In this document: positions 8,351 to 17,108 of the stretch, one piece after another
How the letters are laid out: each line of letters begins with the position of its first letter
Numbering within the stretch: the first letter of the stretch is position 1
Assembly: GCA_015663065.1 (NCBI GenBank)
Contig: DQSX01000032.1
Coordinates: 1-35,102, forward strand
Source: Sulfurovum sp.
GTDB taxonomy: Bacteria; Campylobacterota; Campylobacteria; Campylobacterales; Sulfurovaceae
DNA length: 35,102 nt
Direction: 5' to 3'
Notes under the pieces: generated by a model
Seen by the model: the letters and a program-made list of their open reading frames with translations, nothing else
Database searches by the model: none
What the model was told of the DNA's origin: nothing
Program-made: the position numbers and the translations under genes

Positions 8351-8875
8351 TTATCCCCTTATTATGTCATACGATTTCGGATAGCTACAGGTCATTTTTT
8401 TAGAAGAGAGTTTACCTTTTCCGTATTTGACTTTTCTAAATGCAATTTGCACTTTATTATCCAGGTCATCAAAATAGGCCACTGCCTGTAGTCTGTTGTT
8501 TTTGTCAACCTGTATCGTGTATTTTTTCCCGTCATAGTCTGCCAGATAGAGTTTCTTGCTGTGATACTTTGCTTTTTTCAATATTTCGCTCAAATTAAAA
8601 CCTTTGGAGATATTGTATTTGGAGACCTGTTCTAGATCGTGGTCAACCACCAGAAGCTCCAAACCATTGGTACAAACCTCTTTTTTAGTCGGTTTCTTAT
8701 ATTCCCACTTCAATTTTGATGCCTCTGAAAAATAGACTTTTCCAGAATAATTGATGACTTTTTTCTTAGGGTTTGTGATCATTTGTGTAAAATTTGCCTG
8801 AAAATTCTCTGGAATATTGATAGATTTAGCAAAGATAAATATACTTAGTGTAAAAATCAATAAAAGTTGTCTCAT
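8351..8875 (-). CDS. lolA: Outer-membrane lipoprotein carrier LolA
   Basis: Periplasmic chaperone that carries lipoproteins from the inner to the outer membrane. The 174-residue protein has a Sec signal peptide (MRQLLLIFTLSIFIFAKS) and the LolA-type core: NFQANFTQMITNP, YSGKVYFSEASKLKWEYKKP, then the later LYLADYDGKKYTIQVD strand pair. It is divergent from secA, and a LolC/E-type permease gene follows secA, so lipoprotein export functions cluster here. A partial ribosome-binding site (AAGGA) precedes the start. Sequence similarity among LolA proteins is low, but signal, length, motif order and context agree. Confidence 0.85.
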   Translation of the reverse strand: MRQLLLIFTLSIFIFAKSINIPENFQANFTQMITNPKKKVINYSGKVYFSEASKLKWEYKKPTKKEVCTNGLELLVVDHDLEQVSKYNISKGFNLSEILKKAKYHSKKLYLADYDGKKYTIQVDKNNRLQAVAYFDDLDNKVQIAFRKVKYGKGKLSSKKMTCSYPKSYDIIRG

Positions 8876-8895
8876 ACAAATCCTTCGTATAATAT

Positions 8896-8991
8896 AAAAG
8901 TGTTTATTATATATTAAATTACCAAAAACACCACTTTACATAACAGTGATTATGGCAAAAAATCGTGTATCAACAGTGTATAAACACTTTT
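8896..8991 (+). repeat. Spaced inverted repeat in the lolA-secA divergent promoter region
   Basis: AAAAGTGTTTAT at 8896-8907 is repeated as its exact reverse complement ATAAACACTTTT at 8980-8991. The 12-bp arms are perfect and 72 bp apart, in the 159-bp spacer between the divergent lolA and secA genes. This could be a pair of sites for a shared regulator or a folded-back transcript leader. No gene is present in the spacer. Confidence 0.5.
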
Positions 8992-9034
8992 TAGATAAAA
9001 TCATTGCCATTAAACCATAACTAGGCAAATAAAG

Positions 9035-11674
9035 ATGATAAAAAGTGTTCTAAAGCTCTTTGGCACCCAAAATGACAAAATTGTTAAAAACTACCTCAAA
9101 AAAGTAAAAAACATCAATGCACTTGAAGCAGATTATGAAAAGTTAAATGATGATGAACTTAAAGCAGCATTCAACACACTGAAAGAAGCGGTAAAAAGTG
9201 GCGAGAGGACTTTAGACTCTGTACTTTATGAATCATTTGCTATCACCAGAGAAGCGAGTAAACGAACACTGGGACTTAGACACTACGATGTACAGATGGT
9301 CGGGGGGATGACCCTCAATGACAGCAACATTGCGGAAATGAAGACCGGTGAAGGTAAGACACTTGTTGCCACACTTGCCGTTGTCCTCAATGCCATGACA
9401 GGTAAAGGAGTACATGTAGTAACAGTGAATGACTACCTGGCAAAAAGAGACTCCGAAGAGATGGGTAAGCTTTATGAGTTTTTGGGCTACACGGTAGGAT
9501 GTCTGACTGCTGACATCCATGACGATATGGGCAGACAGGCACAATATGCTGCAGACATCACTTACGGTACAAACAATGAATATGGTTTTGACTACCTCCG
9601 TGACAACATGAAAGTACGTGAAGAAGAGAAAGTGCAGCGCGCACACTACTATGCCATCGTCGATGAAGTAGATTCCATCCTCATCGATGAAGCGAGAACA
9701 CCGCTTATCATCTCCGGACCGACACAAAGAGACCATAACTATTACGCCAGAGCAGATGCCATTGCAAAACAAATGCAGCGCGGAGAAAAGATAGAGACAA
9801 AAGCAGGTGAAGATGAGCAGACTACGGGTGATTTCATTGTAGATGAGAAGAACAGAACCATTGTCATGACCGAAGAGGGACTTCAAAAAGCACAAGATCT
9901 TTTTGAAGTTGATAATCTTTACTCTCTTGAAAATGCAGCACTTTCACACCACCTGGACCAGGCGCTCAAGGCTCACTATATTTTTGAAAAAGATGTGGAT
10001 TATGTGGTACAGAATAATGAGATCATCATTGTTGATGAGTTTACGGGAAGACTCTCTGAGGGACGCAGATACTCAGAAGGGCTGCACCAGGCACTCGAAG
10101 CCAAAGAGAATGTAGAGATACAGGAAGAGTCGCAAACACTCGCTGAGATCACTTATCAGAACTATTTCAGACTCTATGAAAAACTCGCCGGTATGACGGG
10201 TACAGCACAAACTGAAGCCACAGAATTTTCACAGATATATAACCTCGAAGTGATCTCCATCCCTACCAATGTACCCATTGCAAGAATTGATAAAAATGAC
10301 CTTATTTACAATACAGAACGTGAAAAACTCGATGCAGTAGTAAAAAGGGTGAGAGAGCTTAATGAAAAAGGACAGCCTGTACTCATTGGTACTGCTTCTA
10401 TTGAAAAATCTGAAATGATCGATGCGAGACTTAAAAAAGAGAAGATCCCGCACAATATGCTCAATGCAAAAAACCATGAACATGAAGCAGAGATTATTAT
10501 GAATGCAGGGCAAAAAGGTGCAGTAACCGTGGCTACGAATATGGCCGGCCGTGGGGTTGACATTAAGATCGATGATGAAGTCAGAGAGCTTGGGGGACTG
10601 ATGATCCTGGGAACAGAGCGTCATGAGAGTAGACGTATCGACAACCAGTTAAGAGGTCGTTCAGGTCGTCAGGGTGATCCGGGTGAGAGTCAGTTCTTTC
10701 TAAGCCTGGATGACAACCTTCTGCGCATTTTCGGTGGAGATAAGATCAGAAATATCATGAATAAACTCGGTGTTGAAGAGGGTGAATACATCGACTCCAA
10801 GATCGTAACAAGATCTGTTGAAAAAGCACAGAAAAAAGTAGAGAACCAACACTATGAGTCCAGAAAACACATTCTTGAGTACGATGATGTTGCCAACCAC
10901 CAGAGAAAAGTGATCTATGCATTCAGAAATCAGCTTCTTGATAAGGAATTCGATATTGATGCGAAAATCAAAGAGAATCGGAAAGAATATATTGAGTATC
11001 TTCTGGCTGAGTGTGAAATTTTTGACGGTATGCCAAAAGAAGACTTCAACATAGAAAAACTCGGAGAACTTATTAAAGAAGAACTTCATACAGAAGTGGA
11101 TCATCAGCATTTTACAGACAAGGAACCTGAAGAGCTTGCAGAGATGATCATGGAGATGATGGAGAATATTTATGAAGAGAAGATGTCCCAGCTTGACCCT
11201 GAACAGAGAAAAGAGATTGAACGTATCCTGTACCTTCAGGTACTTGATCCGCAGTGGAGAGACCACCTCCATGAGATGGATGTACTCAAAACCGGTATCG
11301 GGCTGAGAGGGTACAACCAGAAAGATCCGCTTACAGAGTACAAGCAGGACTCTTATAAACTCTTTACAGACCTTGTAGAACGTATTAAGCGTGAAGCGGT
11401 AAAAGTACTGCACCTTGTACAGTTCGACTTCAACTCTCCAGAAGAAGAAGAGGCAGCCATCGAGCAGATAAGAGAAGAGTTGGAAAGTGATGTAGCTGAT
11501 GCACAGCTGAACCAGTCTTATGAAGAGGGTGTGATCGCAGAAGATTCTGCAAAACTAAAACCGATCTCCGGCACAAAAAAACCAAAAAGAAATGACCCTT
11601 GTCCTTGTGGTTCAGGGAAAAAATATAAAAACTGCTGTGGGCAGAGCGGACCAAAGAAAGGTCTGTTGGCATAA
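9035..11674 (+). CDS. secA: Preprotein translocase ATPase SecA
   Basis: Motor ATPase that drives unfolded proteins through SecYEG. The 879-residue protein has the usual order: nucleotide-binding domain 1 with Walker A M-K-T-G-E-G-K-T (102-109) and the DEVD box (IVDEVDSILIDEARTP), the preprotein-binding region, nucleotide-binding domain 2 with TNMAGRGVDIKI and QLRGRSGRQGDPG, the helical scaffold, and a C-terminal zinc motif CPCGSGKKYKNCC that binds SecB or ribosomes. Its stop overlaps the start of the following permease gene (TAATG). It is full length with no abnormal feature. Confidence 0.98.
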   Translation: MIKSVLKLFGTQNDKIVKNYLKKVKNINALEADYEKLNDDELKAAFNTLKEAVKSGERTLDSVLYESFAITREASKRTLGLRHYDVQMVGGMTLNDSNIAEMKTGEGKTLVATLAVVLNAMTGKGVHVVTVNDYLAKRDSEEMGKLYEFLGYTVGCLTADIHDDMGRQAQYAADITYGTNNEYGFDYLRDNMKVREEEKVQRAHYYAIVDEVDSILIDEARTPLIISGPTQRDHNYYARADAIAKQMQRGEKIETKAGEDEQTTGDFIVDEKNRTIVMTEEGLQKAQDLFEVDNLYSLENAALSHHLDQALKAHYIFEKDVDYVVQNNEIIIVDEFTGRLSEGRRYSEGLHQALEAKENVEIQEESQTLAEITYQNYFRLYEKLAGMTGTAQTEATEFSQIYNLEVISIPTNVPIARIDKNDLIYNTEREKLDAVVKRVRELNEKGQPVLIGTASIEKSEMIDARLKKEKIPHNMLNAKNHEHEAEIIMNAGQKGAVTVATNMAGRGVDIKIDDEVRELGGLMILGTERHESRRIDNQLRGRSGRQGDPGESQFFLSLDDNLLRIFGGDKIRNIMNKLGVEEGEYIDSKIVTRSVEKAQKKVENQHYESRKHILEYDDVANHQRKVIYAFRNQLLDKEFDIDAKIKENRKEYIEYLLAECEIFDGMPKEDFNIEKLGELIKEELHTEVDHQHFTDKEPEELAEMIMEMMENIYEEKMSQLDPEQRKEIERILYLQVLDPQWRDHLHEMDVLKTGIGLRGYNQKDPLTEYKQDSYKLFTDLVERIKREAVKVLHLVQFDFNSPEEEEAAIEQIREELESDVADAQLNQSYEEGVIAEDSAKLKPISGTKKPKRNDPCPCGSGKKYKNCCGQSGPKKGLLA

Positions 11675-12894
11675 TGTCCAGAGCCCTCTCCAAACCTAAC
11701 AAGAAATTTGTTAGGCACATCATCAAACACTATCTAAAATACGATAAAGAAAACCCCTTTATATTTATTTCAGCCGTACTTGCATTTTTAGGTATTGCTG
11801 CGGGTGTGATGGTACTGATGATCGCCATGGGGATCATGAACGGTACGCAAAAAGAGTTTTCAAAAAAACTTTTTGTTATGAACTACCCGTTGACCCTGCT
11901 CCCTGTTGAAGAAAACTCTGTCAATGATGACCTTGTAAACACCCTTCAAAAAGAGTTTCCGCATTTTAAATTTTCACCCTACTACAGCACACAGGTCATT
12001 ACTAAGAATGAAGGTTCGGTTCAAGGTTCTTTACTTTATGGGGTTGATTTTGACAAAGAAGCTGCCATTAATCATATTTTTAAAGAGGCACGTGGAGAGT
12101 CTAACAATAAGTTCAGAGTGATCGTGGGAGATTCACTCTCTTATGAAATGAATGCAGCCAAAGGGCAAAAAGTCACACTCTACTTCTCTGAGCAGACGGC
12201 TGTGGGCTTTGGTACCATGCCGCTGCAAAAACGTTTTATGGTAGACGGTCTCTTTGACTCCGGTCTCAAAGCCTATGACAAAGCCATTATGTATACCTCT
12301 TTGGAAGCTTTTGAAAAGCTGCTTAAACGACAAGATGGCGTCTATGACGGTTTACACATTTACACTGAAGACCCCATGAAAGAGATAGACAAAATACGGC
12401 AAATAGTACCTGAAACAGTCATTGTGGAAGGCTGGTGGCAGCAGAACGGAAACTTTTTTGCCGCCATGGAGATGGAGAAGAAAGCCCTCTTTCTGGTCTT
12501 GCTGCTTATCATTCTTGTCGCTTCTTTGAACATCATCTCCTCTTTGCTTATGACAGTGATGAGCAGACGCTCCGAAATTGCATTGATGCGAACACTGGGT
12601 GCCAGCAAAACTGAGATAAGGTCTATCTTCTTCAAGCTGGGACTTATCATAGGGTCAGCAGGTATTTTGGCAGGTGCACTGCTTGGAAGTTTCGGTATCT
12701 GGCTCTTGACCACGTTTGACATTATCTCCATGCCTGCAGATGTCTACGGCAGCAGTAAACTGCCTGTTGATCTGAGCATGGGTGATTTTGGACTTATTAT
12801 TCTGGGAACATCAGTGATCATTCTTCTCTCGGCACTCTATCCGGCAAGAAAAGCTGCACAGACAAACCCTTTAACTGTGTTAAGGAATGAATAG
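11674..12894 (+). CDS. LolC/LolE-type lipoprotein-releasing ABC permease
   Basis: Inner-membrane FtsX-fold permease (406 aa) that should extract lipoproteins from the inner membrane for LolA. It has one N-terminal membrane helix (FISAVLAFLGIAAGVMVLMI), a periplasmic domain of about 220 residues, and three C-terminal helices starting with LFLVLLLIILVASLNIISSL, followed by the conserved RRSEIALMRTLGAS coupling region. It ends with YPARKAAQTNPLTVLR, typical of LolC/LolE. The start overlaps the secA stop, so expression is coupled. Only one permease gene is present and no LolD ATPase is adjacent; a single LolC/E-like permease may form a homodimer, and the ATPase must be elsewhere. Confidence 0.88.
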   Translation: MSRALSKPNKKFVRHIIKHYLKYDKENPFIFISAVLAFLGIAAGVMVLMIAMGIMNGTQKEFSKKLFVMNYPLTLLPVEENSVNDDLVNTLQKEFPHFKFSPYYSTQVITKNEGSVQGSLLYGVDFDKEAAINHIFKEARGESNNKFRVIVGDSLSYEMNAAKGQKVTLYFSEQTAVGFGTMPLQKRFMVDGLFDSGLKAYDKAIMYTSLEAFEKLLKRQDGVYDGLHIYTEDPMKEIDKIRQIVPETVIVEGWWQQNGNFFAAMEMEKKALFLVLLLIILVASLNIISSLLMTVMSRRSEIALMRTLGASKTEIRSIFFKLGLIIGSAGILAGALLGSFGIWLLTTFDIISMPADVYGSSKLPVDLSMGDFGLIILGTSVIILLSALYPARKAAQTNPLTVLRNE

Positions 12895-12901
12895 TCTTTT
12901 T

Positions 12902-12919
12902 CGCTCTGTTTAAGGAGCG
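12902..12919. terminator. Small hairpin between convergent genes
   Basis: CGCTC at 12902-12906 pairs with GAGCG at 12915-12919. It lies between the convergent permease and AsmA-like genes and overlaps the latter's stop codon. There is no T-tract on the 3' side in either direction, so its strength as a terminator is doubtful. Confidence 0.3.
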
Positions 12920-15615
12920 ATCTTGTTGAATACTTTTGGTTGTTTTTCTATTTTTTTCTTTTTTGAAGCCTTTTCCCTGGCTTCTTTTTGTTTCTCTTCT
13001 TCCGTTTTATTCACTATGTGCCCCGGTGACTGAAAGGTTCTTTTTATCAGATCAAGAGGAAGTTTCAATAACTCTTTGGTCGCTGATGTTTCTACGATTG
13101 GTTTGGAGAGAGAACCTGTGATCTTCAATCCTACAGTCATACTTTTGTCATCGCCCATCAATATATACCCGAGCAGAGGAATACTTCCTACGACTTTTCC
13201 CAGCTCCCTGGCTGTCTGTATGGCCAGTTTCATATTGATACTGTTCTTCTCCAAATCTATGACTCCTTTACCAACAAAACTGGCTGATTCTCCTTTAATA
13301 ACAATAGAGTCAAAAATGATCTTCTGTCCTATTTTTCGGTATTTTGCCACACCTTTTTCAATGTGAAAACCTTGTTTTGAATACCCGGGACTGTGCAAGG
13401 TCGCCAGTGCCGGAAGGGTATTAATGAAGGCAAGTGTATTGTTGTAGGCTTTAAAATCACGCATCACTCCCCCTTCAATACCTACCTCTCCATAGATCAC
13501 TTTGTCAGGATCTCCTGATGCTTTAAAACTGTAGCGTCCCTGATGCAAGCCATTAAAATTGATAAGAGGATGCAGTAGACGGTCTTTAATGCGATTGGCT
13601 TCTATTTGTATATTTTTGCCAATTTTTTTAAGGCTTACCTTGTCACTTCCAAGCTTCCCTTCAGCATTGATGTTACCATTGGGTGCAATGGCAATATTAT
13701 AGTTGTCTGTCACAAGTGTAAATTCTTTATACCTGAGGTTACTTTTTTTACCAAAGATACGCAATGTTTTATTTTGTGTTTTTTTCATCGTGCTTGTTCT
13801 TTTTCGTTCACGTGACTGAAAAAGTGCTTTAAGGTCAACATTCAAATGGTTTACATGTATCGTAGCTTTAGTGACATCGACCGTCAGACGGTCTTTGAAA
13901 GCAGAGAGGTAGAGACCTTTCTTGGAGATCTTTCCTTTGCAGGGTATCTGTGTATGACAGACATTCTCTTTGTCATAGAAGAAACAGGCATCTCTTTTTA
14001 ACATACCGGCATAGCTGTATTGCAGGAAATCACTGGTCTTTATATCCAGATGACCTCCATCTATCTGAATGTCTAAGTTTTTCAAATAGGGTTTGATCGT
14101 TTTAAGGTCTGAAAGTGTGATCGTAAATGTTTTCTCTTTACGCTGGATCTTTGTTTTCAAGGCAGGTATTTGCATCTGCAGTTTTTCATAGTCAAGCTTC
14201 ACATCCAGTGCTTTGTTCTTTAACACAAAATATTTATTTTTGCCCTCCCCTATAGAGAGCTCTTCAACATTCATCCTCAAGTCTGCTTTTTTTGAGTTAA
14301 GATAGACAGCTCCGTTCAACACCCCTTTATACCAACGCTCTTTTAAGTAGACATCTTTAAGCGTGATCTTGCCATTTTCATAATGCAGATCACCTTTGAG
14401 CACAGGCAGTTTTAGCTTTTTATTGATGGTCACCTCTCCTTTTGAAAAACTTGCATCTACCGCTACGTTTACTTTATGTTTTGCTTTCTCCTGAGCAGAT
14501 TTAAATTTTTTCAGAGGAATACGTAACTTGATATTTGCTCTGATCTCTTTTCCTTTCTGAGTGACAGGGACCTTCACTTTATAGGCCTGAAGTATTTCAT
14601 GAATAACAGCATCTAACTTACTTTTGATATGAAGATCAAGATTTAAATATGGGATCTTGCCTTTTTTTATCTTTCCAATAGAGAGTGTAGAACCCTGCAG
14701 ATCTCTTTTACGATAACTGGGATCTTTAAGATCAAAATAGAGTGTGTTCTCTTTGTAAAGCAGCTTTGCTTCTTTTACCAGAACAGGGGCCAGTTCCTTT
14801 TTGTATTTGATCTTGACATCTTCCAGAGTGGCTTCTCCACGCAATGAAGAGAGGTCCGGTTTCAAAGCATTGTCAACAATGTTCGCTTTGCCTACAAAAG
14901 AGTGCAGTTTGTAACTTTTGGCAAGCACTCTATCTGTTATCCAGATTTTTACTGTATCTTCAAGAGGAAGATGTGCCGTGAGGGTTTTAAGATCATAAAA
15001 CTCATCACTTTTAACGGCAAAAGAGACAAGGTCATCCTCCTTCATCGCCGCAAAATTCCCTTTTATATTGAAGCCTTCAAAAGCCCCTTCGGTCTCCAGT
15101 CTGTCTTTGTTTAAAAAATACTTTAGTTTCCCGACAATGTTCACTTTATGTTTCTTGAGGTACAAGAGTGAGACATCTGCGATCAGCCGGCTTCCCTTTC
15201 TCTCTATATTCCCTGCAACCTCGTAAGCATCAGTGCTGATATAGAGTACATCATCAGCAAAGAGAAATTTTAATTTATTGTTTTTAAAATGGATCTGCTG
15301 CAGGTCGATATAGTCAAAATAGGTAAACAGGTATTTTATCCTGTCAAAAGTTTCATCTATGTTGTCAAAGGAGGGTCTCTCTTTTGTTTTAGGTAAAATG
15401 ATCTTGTCTGCTTTGAGTGTAAGCTTTTTATCGAGTTTAATGTATAATCCCTCAATTTCATACTGACCCAATGTTAATTTGTCAGCATGTACCCCATAAT
15501 ACAACCAGGCAAAGAGAGCCATAAAAAGGACGATCAGAAAGATGAGTAGATCACGTAAAATGACATGGAGAACATGGATGGTATGGGCAGAAAACATTGC
15601 CGTAGTTTTGATCAT
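12910..15615 (-). CDS. Large AsmA/YhdP-like inner-membrane protein
   Basis: A 901-residue protein with one N-terminal membrane helix (about residues 20-42, LRDLLIFLIVLFMALFAWLY) and a very long periplasmic region of repeating beta strands. This is the architecture of AsmA-like proteins (YhdP, TamB, DUF3971 relatives), which bridge the periplasm and move lipids toward the outer membrane. The AsmA-like C-terminal section is seen in the IDLEKNSINMKLAIQTAREL and IPLLGYILMGDDKSMTVGLKITGSL segments. The tail is Lys/Glu-rich. The start region overlaps the divergent mltG gene; an AGG-containing ribosome-binding site precedes the ATG at 15615, while Met7 is an alternative. The precise subfamily is uncertain. 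Confidence 0.8.
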   Translation of the reverse strand: MIKTTAMFSAHTIHVLHVILRDLLIFLIVLFMALFAWLYYGVHADKLTLGQYEIEGLYIKLDKKLTLKADKIILPKTKERPSFDNIDETFDRIKYLFTYFDYIDLQQIHFKNNKLKFLFADDVLYISTDAYEVAGNIERKGSRLIADVSLLYLKKHKVNIVGKLKYFLNKDRLETEGAFEGFNIKGNFAAMKEDDLVSFAVKSDEFYDLKTLTAHLPLEDTVKIWITDRVLAKSYKLHSFVGKANIVDNALKPDLSSLRGEATLEDVKIKYKKELAPVLVKEAKLLYKENTLYFDLKDPSYRKRDLQGSTLSIGKIKKGKIPYLNLDLHIKSKLDAVIHEILQAYKVKVPVTQKGKEIRANIKLRIPLKKFKSAQEKAKHKVNVAVDASFSKGEVTINKKLKLPVLKGDLHYENGKITLKDVYLKERWYKGVLNGAVYLNSKKADLRMNVEELSIGEGKNKYFVLKNKALDVKLDYEKLQMQIPALKTKIQRKEKTFTITLSDLKTIKPYLKNLDIQIDGGHLDIKTSDFLQYSYAGMLKRDACFFYDKENVCHTQIPCKGKISKKGLYLSAFKDRLTVDVTKATIHVNHLNVDLKALFQSRERKRTSTMKKTQNKTLRIFGKKSNLRYKEFTLVTDNYNIAIAPNGNINAEGKLGSDKVSLKKIGKNIQIEANRIKDRLLHPLINFNGLHQGRYSFKASGDPDKVIYGEVGIEGGVMRDFKAYNNTLAFINTLPALATLHSPGYSKQGFHIEKGVAKYRKIGQKIIFDSIVIKGESASFVGKGVIDLEKNSINMKLAIQTARELGKVVGSIPLLGYILMGDDKSMTVGLKITGSLSKPIVETSATKELLKLPLDLIKRTFQSPGHIVNKTEEEKQKEAREKASKKKKIEKQPKVFNKIAP

Positions 15616-16495
15616 CTCTTTTGCCTTTTACACTACTATCCCCGTGAAGACAACGCAAACGTTATTCATACCACAAGGCTCTATTGGAAATATTATATCA
15701 CAACTGACTAAAAAAGGTTACAACCTCTCTTTCATTGACAGCTATATTCTGCGTTTTATGGGAAGCCCTCAAAGCGGGTGGATACACATAGGAAAAAATG
15801 AACTCAACCGTATTGATTTTCTCCATAAACTCACTTCTTCCAAAGCGATGATAAGCAAAGTCACGCTTATTCCGGGGGAAACATCAGAAATATTCTTTAA
15901 AACACTTGCCAAAGAGCTGAAACTGGACAAAGACAAACTTGACAAATACTATCATCAATTTTCTGTCTATCCAGAAGCGGGTATCTATGCAGACACTTAC
16001 TATGTACCCTACGGCATAAAAGAGAAACATCTCATGAACTTTCTCGTACGTGAATCAGAAAAAAAATACCGATCTATTTCAGAAAAGATTTATGGAAATT
16101 ATGATGAGAAACAGTGGTTAAAAGTACTGGTCACGGCTTCCATCATACAAAAAGAGGCTGCAAACAATAAAGAGATGCCTATGGTCTCTTCGGTCATTCA
16201 CAACCGTTTAAAGAAAAAGATGCGTTTACAGATGGATGGTACTTTAAATTACGGAAAATATTCCCACGTCAAGGTCACTCCGGAACGCATCAAAGATGAC
16301 AACAGTACCTTCAATACCTACAAATTCAAAGGACTGCCACCCTCACCTATTGGTGCAGTAAGCATTGCTGCCATTAAGGCAGCCATTAAACCGGCAAAAT
16401 CTGACTACCTTTACTTTATGAAGAACAAAGAGGGTGTACACGACTTTTCAAAAAGCTACAAAACACACAGGAAGAACATTCGAAAATCCAAATAA
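15578..16495 (+). CDS. mltG: Endolytic peptidoglycan transglycosylase MltG
   Basis: Inner-membrane lytic transglycosylase that cuts nascent glycan strands. The 305-residue product has an N-terminal membrane helix (ENIAVVLIISFAFYTTIPV), a LysM-like region, and the YceG/MltG catalytic domain with TLIPGETSEIFF, YPEAGIYADTYYVPYG, ASIIQKEAANNKEMPMVSSV (catalytic Glu193), NRLKKKMRLQMDGTLNYG, and GLPPSPIGAVSIAAIKAA near the end. I chose the ATG at 15578 because GGAG lies 7 bp upstream; an in-frame ATG at 15542 would add 12 residues and deepen the overlap with the divergent AsmA-like gene from 38 to 74 bp. Confidence 0.93.
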   Translation: MVWAENIAVVLIISFAFYTTIPVKTTQTLFIPQGSIGNIISQLTKKGYNLSFIDSYILRFMGSPQSGWIHIGKNELNRIDFLHKLTSSKAMISKVTLIPGETSEIFFKTLAKELKLDKDKLDKYYHQFSVYPEAGIYADTYYVPYGIKEKHLMNFLVRESEKKYRSISEKIYGNYDEKQWLKVLVTASIIQKEAANNKEMPMVSSVIHNRLKKKMRLQMDGTLNYGKYSHVKVTPERIKDDNSTFNTYKFKGLPPSPIGAVSIAAIKAAIKPAKSDYLYFMKNKEGVHDFSKSYKTHRKNIRKSK

Positions 16496-16498
16496 ATA

Positions 16499-16999
16499 TT
16501 AACTCATTTTATTCTTCCAGTAATTCATCCAAACTTGTCGTAATCTTTTATTGCTTATGTGTCTGTATTTTTTAGGCAAGTTTCTTCTCAGTTTTTCATA
16601 AGAATACGCAGTCATTCCTTCATTGTTCACAATACACTTAAACCCTGTAGCACCCTGCTGATGACAACCATAAACAGTAAAGGCATTGACATCCATACCA
16701 TTCTTTTTTAAACTTTCTACATTATCGGACAGTAAGGCCATAAAGATCTTGTCCTGGTTTTTAGGGTGTTTCCATGTCGAGTAGTTCATGTTTAGTTTTC
16801 TTGTATAGTGCTTTGCTGTTTTAGGCATGATTTGATAGCGGCCATAAGCACCGGAACTTTTATTGACCGTGGTATATTTTCCGTTGGGGGTTTCCACTTT
16901 GACTATTTTTTTTGAAATGTCAGTCATGGAGGGTTCTCCGCACCCCTGCATCAGCAAAGCCAAAATAACTATTATCAGTACATTAAAATATTTTTTCAT
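16499..16999 (-). CDS. Lipoprotein with lysozyme/SLT-like fold, putative
   Basis: A 166-residue lipoprotein: signal peptide with lipobox L-M-Q-G-C, the lipidated residue being Cys20. The mature part contains VETPNGKY followed by GAYGRYQIMPKTAKHY, which resembles the ES-G-x-YG-x-YQIMPxTA core of SLT-type transglycosylases; Glu in V-E-T would be the candidate catalytic residue. Compared with typical lytic transglycosylases the domain is short, and the sequence C-terminal to the core is not familiar. It is convergent with mltG (3 bp apart), another peptidoglycan enzyme. Catalytic activity is uncertain; it could be a binding protein only. Confidence 0.65.
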   Translation of the reverse strand: MKKYFNVLIIVILALLMQGCGEPSMTDISKKIVKVETPNGKYTTVNKSSGAYGRYQIMPKTAKHYTRKLNMNYSTWKHPKNQDKIFMALLSDNVESLKKNGMDVNAFTVYGCHQQGATGFKCIVNNEGMTAYSYEKLRRNLPKKYRHISNKRLRQVWMNYWKNKMS

Positions 17000-17108
17000 T
17001 TTTTTCTCCCCACAGCAATATAAGTATACATATTAATATTAAAGTATATTAAAAATATAGTATAGTAAAAAACTTAGACAAAAATAAAATAACCTAAATT
17101 TTACTAGA

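Noticed and set aside
9233..11413. Long open frames on the strand opposite secA, and similar frames opposite ybiT, selO, nirA and nasA
   Set aside because: They mirror strongly conserved genes, lack ribosome-binding sites and encode unfamiliar Cys/Phe-rich sequence; they are shadows.
17000..17108. A possible RNA gene in the AT-rich gap after the kinase gene
   Set aside because: No stable stem, promoter or recognisable RNA sequence was found; it appears to be plain AT-rich spacer.
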